From Oscillospiraceae bacterium (GTDB taxonomy: Bacteria > Bacillota > Clostridia > Oscillospirales > Ruminococcaceae): DNA of 64,000 nucleotides. The stretch covers positions 1-64,000 of the forward strand of contig WRLK01000008.1 in assembly GCA_009777635.1 (NCBI GenBank), in the 5' to 3' direction. This document shows, in pieces, positions 24,284-35,000 of the stretch. Positions within the stretch are counted from its first letter, which is position 1; each line of letters begins with the position of its first letter. Under the pieces are notes generated by a model that saw nothing but the letters and a program-made list of their open reading frames with translations, had not been told where the DNA came from and made no database searches. The position numbers and the translations under genes are program-made.

Positions 24284-25162
24284 ATGAAAAAGGTATTAGT
24301 ACTGTTATTGGCAGCCGTTCTCTTTCTCGCGGCTTCGGGCTGCAGCGTGCGAAACGATTCCGGCGCCGCACCTGAGCCCGCGTCCGCTCGCATGGAGCCG
24401 GAGCAGGAGCCGTCGATCGTGCAGTCCGAAACGCAGGCGCAGGCGGAAAATCCACGGGGGAACTCCCTCACTCTTACCATAAATGAAGGCGATACTCTTT
24501 CTAAGGTTGCAACGGAACTGGAGAAGCTGGGCGTGTGTTCCGTATCGCAGTTCATTGACGCCGCGCAGAATGGGGATTTCGGCGAGTTTCCACTTGTTGC
24601 GGCACAAGTGCCGAACCCAAACCGCTGTTTTGTTCTGGAGGGGTATTTGTTCCCCGGTGTTTATGAGATTTATCCCGGCGATACGCCGGACGGTATAATC
24701 CGCCGCATACTTTCAAACACCGAGCGGCAGATAACCGGGGATGTGCGAAAGGCTATAGAGGACAGCGGATACACGGCAGATGAGATCATAACGATCGCCT
24801 CCCTCATCGAAAAGGAATCGATGCGTAATCCCGTATATATGCGTGAGGTTTCGTCGGTTCTGCACAACCGCCTTCATTTAGGCATGCAGCTTCAGTTATG
24901 CGAGACCATCGACTATGTGGAGGATTCAATCAAACCTTTTATCACCGGGGATATCAACCGCTACAACGAGTATTACAACGCCTACAAATGCCCGGCGCTT
25001 CCGGCGGGCGCTATATGCAACCCGGGGCTGGATGCGATCCGCGCGGCTGTCGACCCCGCCCAAACCGATTACCTTTTCTATCTTTGGGATAAAGACAACA
25101 ACTACCATTTTGAAGCAACGTATGATAAGCACAGCGCCAATGTGGCGCAATATCTTGACTGA
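24284..25162 (+). CDS. mltG: Endolytic murein transglycosylase, lipoprotein form
   Basis: A 292-residue YceG/MltG-family protein that cuts nascent peptidoglycan strands and sets glycan length. Unusually for the family, the N-terminus is a lipoprotein signal ending in LAASGC (Cys20) in place of a transmembrane helix. A Glu/Ala/Gln-rich linker (about 24-58) and a LysM-like segment ([17 protein letters not shown]) follow. The catalytic motif ASLIEKES has its glutamate at residue 176, and [17 protein letters not shown] is the conserved C-terminal block. It is shorter than typical MltG (about 340). The neighbours are a Crp/Fnr regulator and purEK. Confidence 0.9.
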   Translation: MKKVLVLLLAAVLFLAASGCSVRNDSGAAPEPASARMEPEQEPSIVQSETQAQAENPRGNSLTLTINEGDTLSKVATELEKLGVCSVSQFIDAAQNGDFGEFPLVAAQVPNPNRCFVLEGYLFPGVYEIYPGDTPDGIIRRILSNTERQITGDVRKAIEDSGYTADEIITIASLIEKESMRNPVYMREVSSVLHNRLHLGMQLQLCETIDYVEDSIKPFITGDINRYNEYYNAYKCPALPAGAICNPGLDAIRAAVDPAQTDYLFYLWDKDNNYHFEATYDKHSANVAQYLD

Positions 25163-25188
25163 TCATTCATTATATTAGGAGGGTTAGC

Positions 25189-25713
25189 GTGAAGGTTGGA
25201 ATAATCATGGGCAGCGACTCTGATTTGCCCGTCATGAAAGAAGCCGCCGATTTTCTCGGCGAGCTTCAAATCCCGTATGAAATCACGGTCGTTTCAGCTC
25301 ACAGGACGCCTAAGCGTCTGTATGAATACGCGGATTCCGCAAAGAGCAGGGGCCTCTCAGTCATCATCGCGGGGGCGGGCGGAAGCGCCCATCTGCCGGG
25401 GATGATAGCATCGATTACCACATTGCCTGTGATCGGCGTGCCGGTAAAGACAAAGGCGCTGGGCGGCGTTGATTCCCTTTATTCGATCGTACAGATGCCT
25501 CCCGGTATCCCCGTTGCGACGGTGGCGATTAACGGCGCAAAAAACGCGGGAATCCTTGCGGCTTCAATCTTGTCGGTACATAACGCTGAGATTGCTGAAA
25601 AGCTTTCGGCGTACAAGGAAATCTTAAGCGAAGCTGTGCTTCTAAAAGCGGACAGGCTTGAGCTGATTGGATATGACGCATATCTTAAGGAAATGGACGT
25701 AAAGCCGCTGTGA
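25189..25713 (+). CDS. purE: N5-carboxyaminoimidazole ribonucleotide mutase
   Basis: A 174-residue class I PurE, which moves the carboxyl group of N5-CAIR to give CAIR in purine synthesis. [10 protein letters not shown] (about 6-15) and SAHRTP (about 40-45) form the active site, and [12 protein letters not shown] matches the conserved loop. The start is GTG 25189 with AGGAGGG five bases upstream. The stop codon overlaps the purK start (GTGA), so the two are translationally coupled and act in sequence (PurK makes the PurE substrate). Other pur genes are not in the window. Confidence 0.95.
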   Translation: MKVGIIMGSDSDLPVMKEAADFLGELQIPYEITVVSAHRTPKRLYEYADSAKSRGLSVIIAGAGGSAHLPGMIASITTLPVIGVPVKTKALGGVDSLYSIVQMPPGIPVATVAINGAKNAGILAASILSVHNAEIAEKLSAYKEILSEAVLLKADRLELIGYDAYLKEMDVKPL

Positions 25714-26864
25714 ATATAGTTAAAAAGAGAATCGGCATCATCGGGGGCGGGCAGCTCGGCAAGATGATGATACTTGAAGCCAAGCGGCTCGGATTTTATG
25801 TCGCGGTTTTAGACCCCGCGCCCGGCTGCCCCGCCCACAGCGTCAGCGACAAGCACATCGTCGCCGGTTTCGATGACCTTGACGCTTACCTTGAGCTGTC
25901 AAGGCACTGCGATGTAATCACTTACGAGTTTGAGCACATCAGCGCTTCGGGGCTTGCGCTTTTGGAAAATGACGGGCGTCTTGTCTATCCGTCCGTGAAA
26001 AGCTTGAAAACAATCCAGAATAAGTATTTGCAAAAGCAAGCCCTGCGCAAAAGCGGTATACCGGTCCCGCCTTTTGCAAAGGTCGGTGGCGTCGATGAAA
26101 TCAGGGCGTTCGGCTGCCCGCTCATGCTCAAAACCACAACCGGCGGATACGACGGCAAGGGCAACGCATTCATCGGATGCGACAAGGAAATCGAAGACGC
26201 GTACCAATCGCTTGGCGGCGGTACAAAGGAGCTGATGGCCGAAAGGTTTATCGAATTCGAGAAAGAGATATCCATCATCGCGTGCAGAGGAATCGATGGC
26301 GCAAGGGCGATTTATCCCGTCGCCGAAAACATCCATGTAAACAGCATTTTGGACACAACGATCGTTCCGGCAAGAATCGGCGGTGCTGCGGCTAAAAAAG
26401 CGGCTTTGATTGCCGATAAGGTGATGGAGGTTTTCGAGGGCGTCGGCACGTTCTGCGTGGAGCTGTTCGCCTTAAAAAACGGAGATATCTGCGTAAACGA
26501 AGTGGCTCCGCGCCCTCACAACTCCGGCCACTACACGATAGAGGGCTGTTTTGCGAACCAGTTTGAGAACCATATAAGGGCAATCGCCGGGCTGCCGTTC
26601 GGAGACGTCGGCCTCATATCGCCGACGGTCATGGTAAATCTTCTGGGCGAAAGCGATGGCGCCGCAAGGCTTGAGGGGCTTTGTGACGCGTATCTTGACC
26701 CCAATGTTCATGTTCACTTCTACGGAAAGGGCGAGTCGAAATCAGGCAGAAAAATGGGGCATATCACCGCTGTGGATAAAACCGTGGAAAAAGCGCTTGA
26801 GCGGGCGATAAGGTCAAAGGGGCTTGTCCGCGTGATTGGGGAGAATCCGGTCAATCGCAAATAG
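25710..26864 (+). CDS. purK: N5-carboxyaminoimidazole ribonucleotide synthase
   Basis: A 384-residue ATP-grasp enzyme that uses bicarbonate and ATP to convert AIR to N5-CAIR. The N-terminal [19 protein letters not shown], the glycine-rich loop [11 protein letters not shown], the [10 protein letters not shown] strand and [17 protein letters not shown] are all standard PurK elements. It starts at GTG 25710, overlapping purE by four bases. It ends 13 bases from the convergent hybrid-kinase gene with no visible terminator between them. Confidence 0.95.
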   Translation: MNIVKKRIGIIGGGQLGKMMILEAKRLGFYVAVLDPAPGCPAHSVSDKHIVAGFDDLDAYLELSRHCDVITYEFEHISASGLALLENDGRLVYPSVKSLKTIQNKYLQKQALRKSGIPVPPFAKVGGVDEIRAFGCPLMLKTTTGGYDGKGNAFIGCDKEIEDAYQSLGGGTKELMAERFIEFEKEISIIACRGIDGARAIYPVAENIHVNSILDTTIVPARIGGAAAKKAALIADKVMEVFEGVGTFCVELFALKNGDICVNEVAPRPHNSGHYTIEGCFANQFENHIRAIAGLPFGDVGLISPTVMVNLLGESDGAARLEGLCDAYLDPNVHVHFYGKGESKSGRKMGHITAVDKTVEKALERAIRSKGLVRVIGENPVNRK

Positions 26865-26877
26865 AAGAGCGGCAAAA

Positions 26878-29800
26878 TCAATGAAAATCCATATTCGCGG
26901 CGTCTTCCGCCATGACTGCTGCTTTTTTAAAGGCGCTGTGCAATAAATACACGGCGATGCCGTCAATAACGTCATTTATATGCCGGGGCCACGTTTTTTG
27001 CTTTAAATCGTCAAGGACTGCTTTCGCGGACTGCTTATCGAACTGCATGCATGCTTTGCATATTTTTAACATTTTATCGCGAAAGTGCGCCATATCCTCA
27101 TCGGAAACTTCTACCGCACTGTCGTCTTCCTTTTGCTCAAACTTCATAATCAGTGATTGCAGCTCGTTTAAAAATGGGAGCGTTTCGTCCGACATCTTAG
27201 CTATATTTCGCTCGCGCCCCGCCAGTTCCAATGAAAGCGCTTCTCCTGAAAGCTCTGTTTCCCCGATGCTTAAAAGCGCGCTCTTCATGCCGTGAACGGT
27301 GACGACGTATGATTCTATATCCGGGTCGTCACCGTTAAGAGTCTTGTGTATTTCGCTTAATACTTTTATCGCGTTTTCGGCGTCCAGTATAAAAAACTTC
27401 TTTAGATCAGATATTTTTAACATTTTTTTCCCCGTAATAACGGTATCCTTCTTTCTGGCGCCGCCTTGTTCCCGGCGCGATGCGTCCACAATTTCGGGCA
27501 GCTTTTTATTTCGGACATGTTCATTCAGTATCGCGTTTAGCTCACGCGAATCGATCGGCTTTGAGATAAACGCGTCAAAGCCGTTTTGCAAAAACATCTC
27601 GGCCTGCCCCACAAGGGCGTTTGCAGTCAGCGCGATAATATGACGGGTATACCCCATATCGCGTATGATTTTTGTCGTTTCAATACCATCCATTCTAGGC
27701 ATCATATGATCCATGAACACGATGTCGTATACACGGCCGCTTTTGATCTTCTCAATCGCCTCATACCCGCTTGCGGCCGTTTCTATTCTAAGACCGTACG
27801 GTATCAGCATCCCCTTTGTGACATATATGTTGGACTCCACGTCGTCTACGACAAGCACGCTGCCATACGGCATATATTCCCGCATGATCTGCGACTTCTT
27901 TGCCATAGCGGTGCTCTTAAATCTGAACTCCTTTAGTTTCTCGGCAAGCTCGGAGCCGCATACTGCCGAATCGACGCGCTTCTGCTTTACGCGCACCGTA
28001 AATACCGAGCCTTTGCCAACTTCACTTTCCACGGTGATTTCGCCGCCCATCAGGCCAAGGAGCCGTTTCGTAATGCTCATGCCAAGGCCTGTTCCGACGG
28101 CGGTACGGTTATTGTCGGTATTAAACCGCGTGTATTCGTCAAAAATCATACCGATCTGATCGCCCGTCAAGCCATGCCCGGTATCGGTTACGCGGAAAAC
28201 AATCACAACCTCTTCGTCCGAAGCGCCTTTGTCGTTTTGCGGCTCCACGCACACAGAAAGCGTAACCTCGCCTTTGTCGGTGTACTTAAACGCGTTTGAG
28301 AGTATATTATTGAGCACCTGTTTGATACGCAGCTCGTCACCTATCAAATTAAGCGGGGTGTTTTCATCTATCCGGAGCTTGAATTCTATCGGCTTGCTGT
28401 CATAACGCAGGCGGTTTAGCTGCACGGTGTCGTTTATGAGGCTTGGGATATCGTAAACTACCGGCGCAAGCTCCAGTTTGCCGGCTTCAATCTTTGAAAG
28501 GTCCAGTATATCGTTGATTATGTTAAGCAGCAAATCTCCCGACTCGTATATTTTACCAAGGGCGTCCTCTGTTTCGGCGGAAAGAAACTTGTTTTGAAGC
28601 TGGATTTCAGCGATACCCAGTATCGCGTTCATCGGCGTGCGTATTTCATGGCTCATGTTTGCAAGGAACACGCTTTTTGCCTTGTTCGCGACTTCCGCGG
28701 CGTTCCTAAGCCTCTCGGTTTCAAGTAAAATATTCTTCAAATCCGTTATGTCCGTGGAATGCTGGAGGTGGGCCCGCTTGCCGCCCGGCCAGTCAATATA
28801 CCTGTCGACACAACGGTATATGCGGTTTGTAAGGGCGTTGTGTTCCTCCCACTCGATAACGCCGTCGGGATCTTTTTTAAGCGGATTGCAACTGCAGAAT
28901 TCGCACGGCGCGTCTTTATTATATAAAACCTCATAACAGGACCGCCCGATACATTCGCCAATATTGAGGTGCCGTTTTAGATTGTCGTTTATAAAAAGCA
29001 TTTGATTCGTGTCGGGGTCGGTTGCATATATCATCAGATCAAGGCCGTTTAATATGTTGCTTAAATTTGCAATTGAATCTTTTTCTTCAATGGCTTTTTG
29101 CTTTTCGGTTATAGCTGCCTTAAGCTCGGTAATATCGTCGCATTGCTCTAAAAACACTCTTCTGCCGTCGGTCCATTCGATGACGCGGCTTAAAATCCTA
29201 AAGTCTTTTTCTACCACCGGGTTGTAACGCTCACATGTGTAGGGCTTGCCCAAATAACAGTCGGGGTCATTTTTCGGGCACATTGCGCATCTGCTGAACG
29301 TACCCTTATTAAGAAGCCGCCAGCATTTTTCTCCGGTTATGTCGTCGCCTAAGTGAAACATCTCTTTCATTTTCTCGTTCATGTAAATGATTTCGTCGGT
29401 TTCCATATCGGTTATCACAATCAGGGTGCTCATTGATTCCAGAAGTATTTCCCTGTATCTGTCGGCCTTGCGCATCTCAGAAAGCATTCTTTTTTCTTCC
29501 CGCAGATCGCGTGTATACGTAACGACGAAAACATCGTCTCTGTGCCTGATGCGCGCAAACGTTATCTCGCAGGGCAGAAGCTCGCCGTTTGCCGTCATGT
29601 GATTGTACTCTTCGCGGCAATAGCCTTCGTCAAAGGCTTTCTTTAAGCATTCGGCCACCATATCCGTGGAGCGCTTGCCGTTAGCCTGGTGTTTCGGGGA
29701 TAATTCAAGAAACCGGTTTGCAAATTCCTGTTTGTCTTGCAGATCAAAAAATTTCATCAGCTCATTGTTTGTGTTGATTATCTTAAGGTCTTTATTCCAT

Positions 29801-30825
29801 ATGACAACGCCTATCGGGGCAGTGTCAAGGATGACCTGCGTGAGCTCCTCCGCCCTGTTCTTTGCCATGAAAATGCGTATAAGTATCGCGCTAAATGCAA
29901 AGGCCAGAATTGTGCCAAGCCCGATAAGGCCCATCTGCATATACCGCAAATCGGAATAGTATCGTTTTATTGGCGTGGCGACGAGAAGCCGCCATCCATT
30001 TTCAAGGGCACGGGTCGTAACCACGCTTTCTTCGCCTTTGTAGTTTATAAGCTTGCGCTCGGTAATAGCCTCTCCCCGCTCAAGCTCATCGGCAAGGCCT
30101 GAGATGCCGCTGTCAACGCTATGCAAGGGCATCCCCAAAAACTCAGGGTTCGGGTGCGCCATTACGATCAAATTTCTGTCAAGCAGCCCCCAGTAATTTA
30201 CAGATTCGTTGCGAATGTCTTCTGACAGCGCGAAGATTCTATTAAGCGCGACGTCCATACAGACGGTAGCTATGCGCACGCCATTGTCGTCAAATAATGA
30301 GCGCGCGTAAGTAAATAAAACTTCTCCCGTCGCAGCGTCCACGTATGTATCGGTAACCGCTATGCCGCCGTTTGCCTCAACAGCCGCGGCAAACCACGGG
30401 CGGTCCGCGGGGTCAAAATCCGGGTCGTAATAAGCAGGGTTATAGGCAGCGCCGTCAAATATATCAAAAACTGCGTAAAAATTCATCAGGCCGACAGCTT
30501 TCGTCTCCTCGCGGCCATATACGGATATATCCCTTATGTATGCTTCGGCTTCACCGAGATCGGCGCCCTTTAAAAGCATCACGCGCACGTTTTCCGATAC
30601 GGCGCCCAGCATCGTTTCAAGCTCTTTTAGGTTGGAGTCGATTTGTATTTCCACATGGGAAAGCGTTCCCTCCGTTTCGATCCTCAAATGCCTGCGCACG
30701 ATACTGCTGCCGAAAAAATAACTTGAAGAAACCATCAATACGAAAGCGAGGGTTACAAATAAAAGCTGTATATATAGCTGCCGAAGCGTTCTTATTTTCT
30801 TTATAAGGCAACGGATTTTAGTCAT
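26878..30825 (-). CDS. Hybrid sensor histidine kinase: dCache, three PAS, HisKA, HATPase, receiver, Hpt
   Basis: A 1315-residue membrane kinase. A transmembrane helix (about 20-42), an extracellular dCache-type sensor (about 45-295, with DPADRPWF and TDTYVDAATGEVLFTYA), a second helix (about 300-322) and three PAS domains (about 330-445, 450-570, 585-700). PAS2 and PAS3 carry cysteine clusters (RCAMCP, DCY; CEFCSC). HisKA has MSHEIRTPMNA with His near 726; HATPase has N- and G-boxes (NNILSNAFKYT, DTGHG, GTGLGMSI); the receiver Asp is near 1038 (MDHMMPRMDG); an Hpt-like domain has TVHGMKS near 1178. ATG 30825 has AGGAG eight bases upstream. It follows an HD-GYP regulator gene, so both likely form one phosphorelay. 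Confidence 0.93.
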   Translation of the reverse strand: MTKIRCLIKKIRTLRQLYIQLLFVTLAFVLMVSSSYFFGSSIVRRHLRIETEGTLSHVEIQIDSNLKELETMLGAVSENVRVMLLKGADLGEAEAYIRDISVYGREETKAVGLMNFYAVFDIFDGAAYNPAYYDPDFDPADRPWFAAAVEANGGIAVTDTYVDAATGEVLFTYARSLFDDNGVRIATVCMDVALNRIFALSEDIRNESVNYWGLLDRNLIVMAHPNPEFLGMPLHSVDSGISGLADELERGEAITERKLINYKGEESVVTTRALENGWRLLVATPIKRYYSDLRYMQMGLIGLGTILAFAFSAILIRIFMAKNRAEELTQVILDTAPIGVVIWNKDLKIINTNNELMKFFDLQDKQEFANRFLELSPKHQANGKRSTDMVAECLKKAFDEGYCREEYNHMTANGELLPCEITFARIRHRDDVFVVTYTRDLREEKRMLSEMRKADRYREILLESMSTLIVITDMETDEIIYMNEKMKEMFHLGDDITGEKCWRLLNKGTFSRCAMCPKNDPDCYLGKPYTCERYNPVVEKDFRILSRVIEWTDGRRVFLEQCDDITELKAAITEKQKAIEEKDSIANLSNILNGLDLMIYATDPDTNQMLFINDNLKRHLNIGECIGRSCYEVLYNKDAPCEFCSCNPLKKDPDGVIEWEEHNALTNRIYRCVDRYIDWPGGKRAHLQHSTDITDLKNILLETERLRNAAEVANKAKSVFLANMSHEIRTPMNAILGIAEIQLQNKFLSAETEDALGKIYESGDLLLNIINDILDLSKIEAGKLELAPVVYDIPSLINDTVQLNRLRYDSKPIEFKLRIDENTPLNLIGDELRIKQVLNNILSNAFKYTDKGEVTLSVCVEPQNDKGASDEEVVIVFRVTDTGHGLTGDQIGMIFDEYTRFNTDNNRTAVGTGLGMSITKRLLGLMGGEITVESEVGKGSVFTVRVKQKRVDSAVCGSELAEKLKEFRFKSTAMAKKSQIMREYMPYGSVLVVDDVESNIYVTKGMLIPYGLRIETAASGYEAIEKIKSGRVYDIVFMDHMMPRMDGIETTKIIRDMGYTRHIIALTANALVGQAEMFLQNGFDAFISKPIDSRELNAILNEHVRNKKLPEIVDASRREQGGARKKDTVITGKKMLKISDLKKFFILDAENAIKVLSEIHKTLNGDDPDIESYVVTVHGMKSALLSIGETELSGEALSLELAGRERNIAKMSDETLPFLNELQSLIMKFEQKEDDSAVEVSDEDMAHFRDKMLKICKACMQFDKQSAKAVLDDLKQKTWPRHINDVIDGIAVYLLHSAFKKAAVMAEDAANMDFH

Positions 30826-30864
30826 TCTTAACACTCCTGAGGCAATGGATAATGTTCAGCAAGC

Positions 30865-31902
30865 TCATGAACCGTTCTCTTGTTCGAAAGAATCGTTGAT
30901 GTCATAAAAGACGCCGGTAATTTTCGGGTCGAAGTGGCTGCCCTTGCTTTCGATGATTATCTTAACAGCTTCCTTATGCGATAAAGCGGACTTGTAAGGC
31001 CGGTTTGACGTAAGCGCGTCATAAACGTCGACAATCGCCATTATGCGTCCCTGAAGCGGGATGTCTTCGCCCCTTAGCCCATGCGGGTAGCCGCTTCCGT
31101 CCCAGCGCTCGTGATGATAGCCCGCGAATAATTTCGCGTGCTCAAGAAAATCCTCGTCGCCGGCCATGCTTATGACCTTATCAATTATCCGGATGCCTTC
31201 TGCGGCATGGTTTTTCATGGTTTCAAATTCTTCCTTAGTCAAGGCGTCGGGCTTATTTAAAATCAAATCGGAAATCGCGATTTTGCCCACATCGTGCAGC
31301 CGCGCGGACGAAATAGCCACATCTAAATCCCAGCCGCTCATTTCGCCTGAATATATCCCCTTTTTAATCATCGCGTTGATAATCATCCTAAGATAAGCGG
31401 TTGTTCTCTCCGTATGGCTGCCTGTCTCCTTATCGCGGCTCTCAAGCATATCCGACAAAACGGATACCATGCTGTTTTTAAGCTTTTGAAGCTTTTCTAT
31501 CTGAAGCTGGAGCATTGTGGTTTTTTCAATGATAAGCTCGTCAATATCCAGATGCGTTTGTACGCGTTTTAAAAGAACCCTCTCGTTAAAAGGCTTGGAT
31601 ATAAAATCGACGGCGCCCAGCTCAAACCCATAGGATTCCGTGTCGGCGTCGGCTTTTCCCGTCAGGAATATTATGGGGATGCTTGCATACCTCACGTCGG
31701 CTTTTAATAATTTTATAGCGTCAAACCCGCTGGTTTTCGGCATTAATATATCAAGCATTATCAAATCCGGAACAATGTTGTTAAGCAGCTCAAACATTGA
31801 GGCCGCCGATTTGAGCGTACACACATTATATTGTTTTGATAGTGTTTCTTCCGCCATCAAAAGATTCACGTCGTTATCGTCAACTATAAAGATTGTTTTC
31901 AT
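30865..31902 (-). CDS. Response regulator with HD-GYP cyclic-di-GMP phosphodiesterase domain
   Basis: A 345-residue protein. A receiver domain (about 1-118) has DDND, the phospho-acceptor in DLIMLDILMPKTSG and the switch Lys in FISKPF. A helical linker leads to an HD-GYP domain (about 145-340) with HDVGKIAISD and YHHERWDGSGYPHGLRGEDIP, all residues of active c-di-GMP-degrading enzymes. ATG 31902 is preferred since GAGG is eight bases away; GTG 31909-31911 is an alternative. The hybrid kinase gene begins 40 bases downstream, so phosphorylation by that kinase controlling c-di-GMP is a reasonable inference. Confidence 0.93.
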   Translation of the reverse strand: MKTIFIVDDNDVNLLMAEETLSKQYNVCTLKSAASMFELLNNIVPDLIMLDILMPKTSGFDAIKLLKADVRYASIPIIFLTGKADADTESYGFELGAVDFISKPFNERVLLKRVQTHLDIDELIIEKTTMLQLQIEKLQKLKNSMVSVLSDMLESRDKETGSHTERTTAYLRMIINAMIKKGIYSGEMSGWDLDVAISSARLHDVGKIAISDLILNKPDALTKEEFETMKNHAAEGIRIIDKVISMAGDEDFLEHAKLFAGYHHERWDGSGYPHGLRGEDIPLQGRIMAIVDVYDALTSNRPYKSALSHKEAVKIIIESKGSHFDPKITGVFYDINDSFEQENGS

Positions 31903-32182
31903 TATGTACACCTCATAATAAATTGCTTATCAAAAAAATAACAAGGCCCTGTTTTGCTGTTTGGGTCCTGTCAAGCGTAAGGTCTAAGATGATCTTTCTT
32001 GTTTTATATTGAGCAATCAAAAACATTGGCGCTAAAGTTATGATAAAAATCAACGATTGTCATTTTATGCTTCTCCCTGTGAAAAATATGTCATGATTCG
32101 CCTTTGTATTAGGAATTATACCATAGAAAACAACAATATACAATGCTTTTATCAAGGGTTAATTTGGCAAAAGGAAGTCAAA
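31903..32182 (-). other. Leader and promoter region of the HD-GYP/hybrid kinase operon
   Basis: A gene-free AT-rich stretch. The promoter at 32115-32143 would give a leader of about 200 bases before the HD-GYP gene. I saw no clear riboswitch, including no c-di-GMP (GEMM) core, by eye. Confidence 0.4.
32115..32143 (-). promoter_or_regulatory. Sigma-A type promoter for the HD-GYP/hybrid kinase operon
   Basis: On the minus strand TTGTAT (32143-32138), a 17-bp spacer and TATAAT (32120-32115). Confidence 0.65.
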
Positions 32183-32225
32183 AAGAAAATAGCCCCGCTC
32201 CATAAAAAGCATGGGCTATTTTCTT
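32183..32225 (-). terminator. Terminator of the tRNA transcript
   Basis: A 13-bp perfect stem (32183-32195 with 32213-32225). On the minus strand the right arm runs into TTTTCTTTTTGAC. It lies about 54 bases after tRNA-Glu. Confidence 0.85.
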
Positions 32226-32278
32226 GCAACGAAGCGACTCGACCATAGTATTCTTATGATGTTGTCACTCCTAATTCT

Positions 32279-32353
32279 TGGTGACCCGTACGGGACTCGA
32301 ACCCGTGTTACCGCCGTGAAAGGGCGGTGTCTTAACCGCTTGACCAACGGGCC
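32279..32353 (-). tRNA. tRNA-Glu (anticodon TTC)
   Basis: On the minus strand GGCCCGT at the 5' end pairs with ACGGGTC. The anticodon arm CCGCC-CTTTCAC-GGCGG gives TTC, and the T arm contains GGGTTCGAGTCCC. Discriminator A and an encoded CCA end are present. It is five bases downstream of tRNA-Met. Confidence 0.97.
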
Positions 32354-32358
32354 GAAGG

Positions 32359-32435
32359 TGGTAGCGGTAGTCGGATTTGAACCAACGACACTTCGGGTAT
32401 GAACCGAATGCTCTAGCCAACTGAGCTATACCGCC
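32359..32435 (-). tRNA. tRNA-Met (anticodon CAT), elongator type
   Basis: On the minus strand GGCGGTA pairs with TACCGCT (closing G-U pair). D arm AGCTCAGTTGGCTAGAGC, anticodon arm TTCGG-TTCATAC-CCGAA, T arm with GGTTCAAATCC, and CCA encoded. The anticodon stem lacks the three G-C pairs of initiators, so it is an elongator Met tRNA; tRNA-Ile2 with a modified C cannot be excluded. Confidence 0.95.
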
Positions 32436-32462
32436 GAACGCCGATTTAAATCGACGAGTTAC

Positions 32463-32491
32463 ATTATATCTTATTCGAATATACTTGTCAA
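32463..32491 (-). promoter_or_regulatory. Consensus promoter of the tRNA-Met/tRNA-Glu pair
   Basis: On the minus strand TTGACA (32491-32486), exactly 17 bases, then TATAAT (32468-32463): a perfect sigma-A promoter, starting just after the guaB stop codon. Confidence 0.9.
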
Positions 32492-32493
32492 TA

Positions 32494-34017
<1,524 letters not shown>

Positions 34018-34057
34018 TCAAGCACGCGCACTATCTATCAGAGAATTATTAGACGAT

Positions 34058-34086
34058 AGTATATCACTTCATAAAATAAAATGCAA
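34058..34086 (-). promoter_or_regulatory. Sigma-A type promoter for guaB
   Basis: On the minus strand TTGCAT (34086-34081), a 17-bp spacer and TATACT (34063-34058), about 85 bases before the guaB ATG. Confidence 0.75.
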
Positions 34087-34118
34087 GTAATTTTTGATAG
34101 CATGTTTTTATTTTGTGC

Positions 34119-34147
34119 TGGAAATTCTATAATGAAGCTGTTATAAT
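34119..34147 (+). promoter_or_regulatory. Candidate promoter for soj-spo0J
   Basis: TATAAT at 34142-34147 with TGGAAA 17 bases upstream, and a second TATAAT at 34128-34133 that lacks a good -35. The region is divergent from the guaB promoter. Confidence 0.45.
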
Positions 34148-34198
34148 ATAGGAACTTCTATTTTATTGATTGGCGAATAGCGAAAAAGAGGTTAGGTC

Positions 34199-34981
34199 AT
34201 GGGGAAAATCATTGCGATTACAAATCAAAAGGGTGGCGTTGGGAAAACCACAACAGCCATCAATTTTGCATCGGCGCTCGGCTCCTGCGGCAAAAAGGTC
34301 CTTATCGTGGATATCGACCCGCAAGGCAACGCCACAAGCGGGCTTGGCGTAAACAAGCGGAATACCGCTTTTTCCACTTATCATTTGCTCATGGGCGCTT
34401 CAGGGGTAAAGGACGCGCTTATCAGGACAAGCTATAAAAACCTTGATCTTTTGCCGTCAAACATTGATTTGGCAGGGGTTGAAATCGAGCTTGTCGAAAT
34501 GGATGAGCGCGCTTTCAGGCTAAAGCAGGCGCTGTCGCCTGCAAAAGACGGCTACGATTATATCATCATTGACTGCCCGCCGTCGCTTGGCCTTATCACG
34601 GTCAACGCGCTGGCTGCGGCAAACAGCCTGCTTGTCCCGATTCAATGCGAGTATTACGCGCTTGAGGGGCTCTCGCAGCTCATGGCGACTGTCCGGCAGA
34701 TTAAGCGGCTTTATAATCCTGAAATTGAGATCGAGGGCGTATTGCTTACAATGTATGACAGCCGTCTTAACCTGACGACACAGGTAGTCGCGGAGGTGAA
34801 ACGGCATTTTACCGGCAAGGTTTATAAGACGGTGATCCCCCGGAATGTAAGACTGTCGGAGGCCCCCAGCTACGGACAGCCGATACAGTATTACGAGCAG
34901 AGCTCAAAAGGCGCCGTTTCGTATAATGATTTGGCGAAAGAGTTTTTAAAGATACAAAAGAAACCGGCGTATAGCGGCTGA
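34199..34981 (+). CDS. soj: Chromosome partitioning ATPase Soj/ParA
   Basis: A 260-residue ParA-type ATPase that works with Spo0J and parS in origin segregation and regulates DnaA in Bacillus. The deviant Walker A NQKGGVGKTTTAIN (about 9-22) and DIDPQGNATSG (about 39-49) are intact, and the Walker B is YIIIDCPPSLG. The N-terminus lacks a helix-turn-helix, so it is the short chromosomal type. spo0J starts 20 bases downstream. A parS site lies about 3.6 kb further on. Confidence 0.96.
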   Translation: MGKIIAITNQKGGVGKTTTAINFASALGSCGKKVLIVDIDPQGNATSGLGVNKRNTAFSTYHLLMGASGVKDALIRTSYKNLDLLPSNIDLAGVEIELVEMDERAFRLKQALSPAKDGYDYIIIDCPPSLGLITVNALAAANSLLVPIQCEYYALEGLSQLMATVRQIKRLYNPEIEIEGVLLTMYDSRLNLTTQVVAEVKRHFTGKVYKTVIPRNVRLSEAPSYGQPIQYYEQSSKGAVSYNDLAKEFLKIQKKPAYSG

Positions 34982-35000
34982 AAATAGGAGGCTAAAGCGT

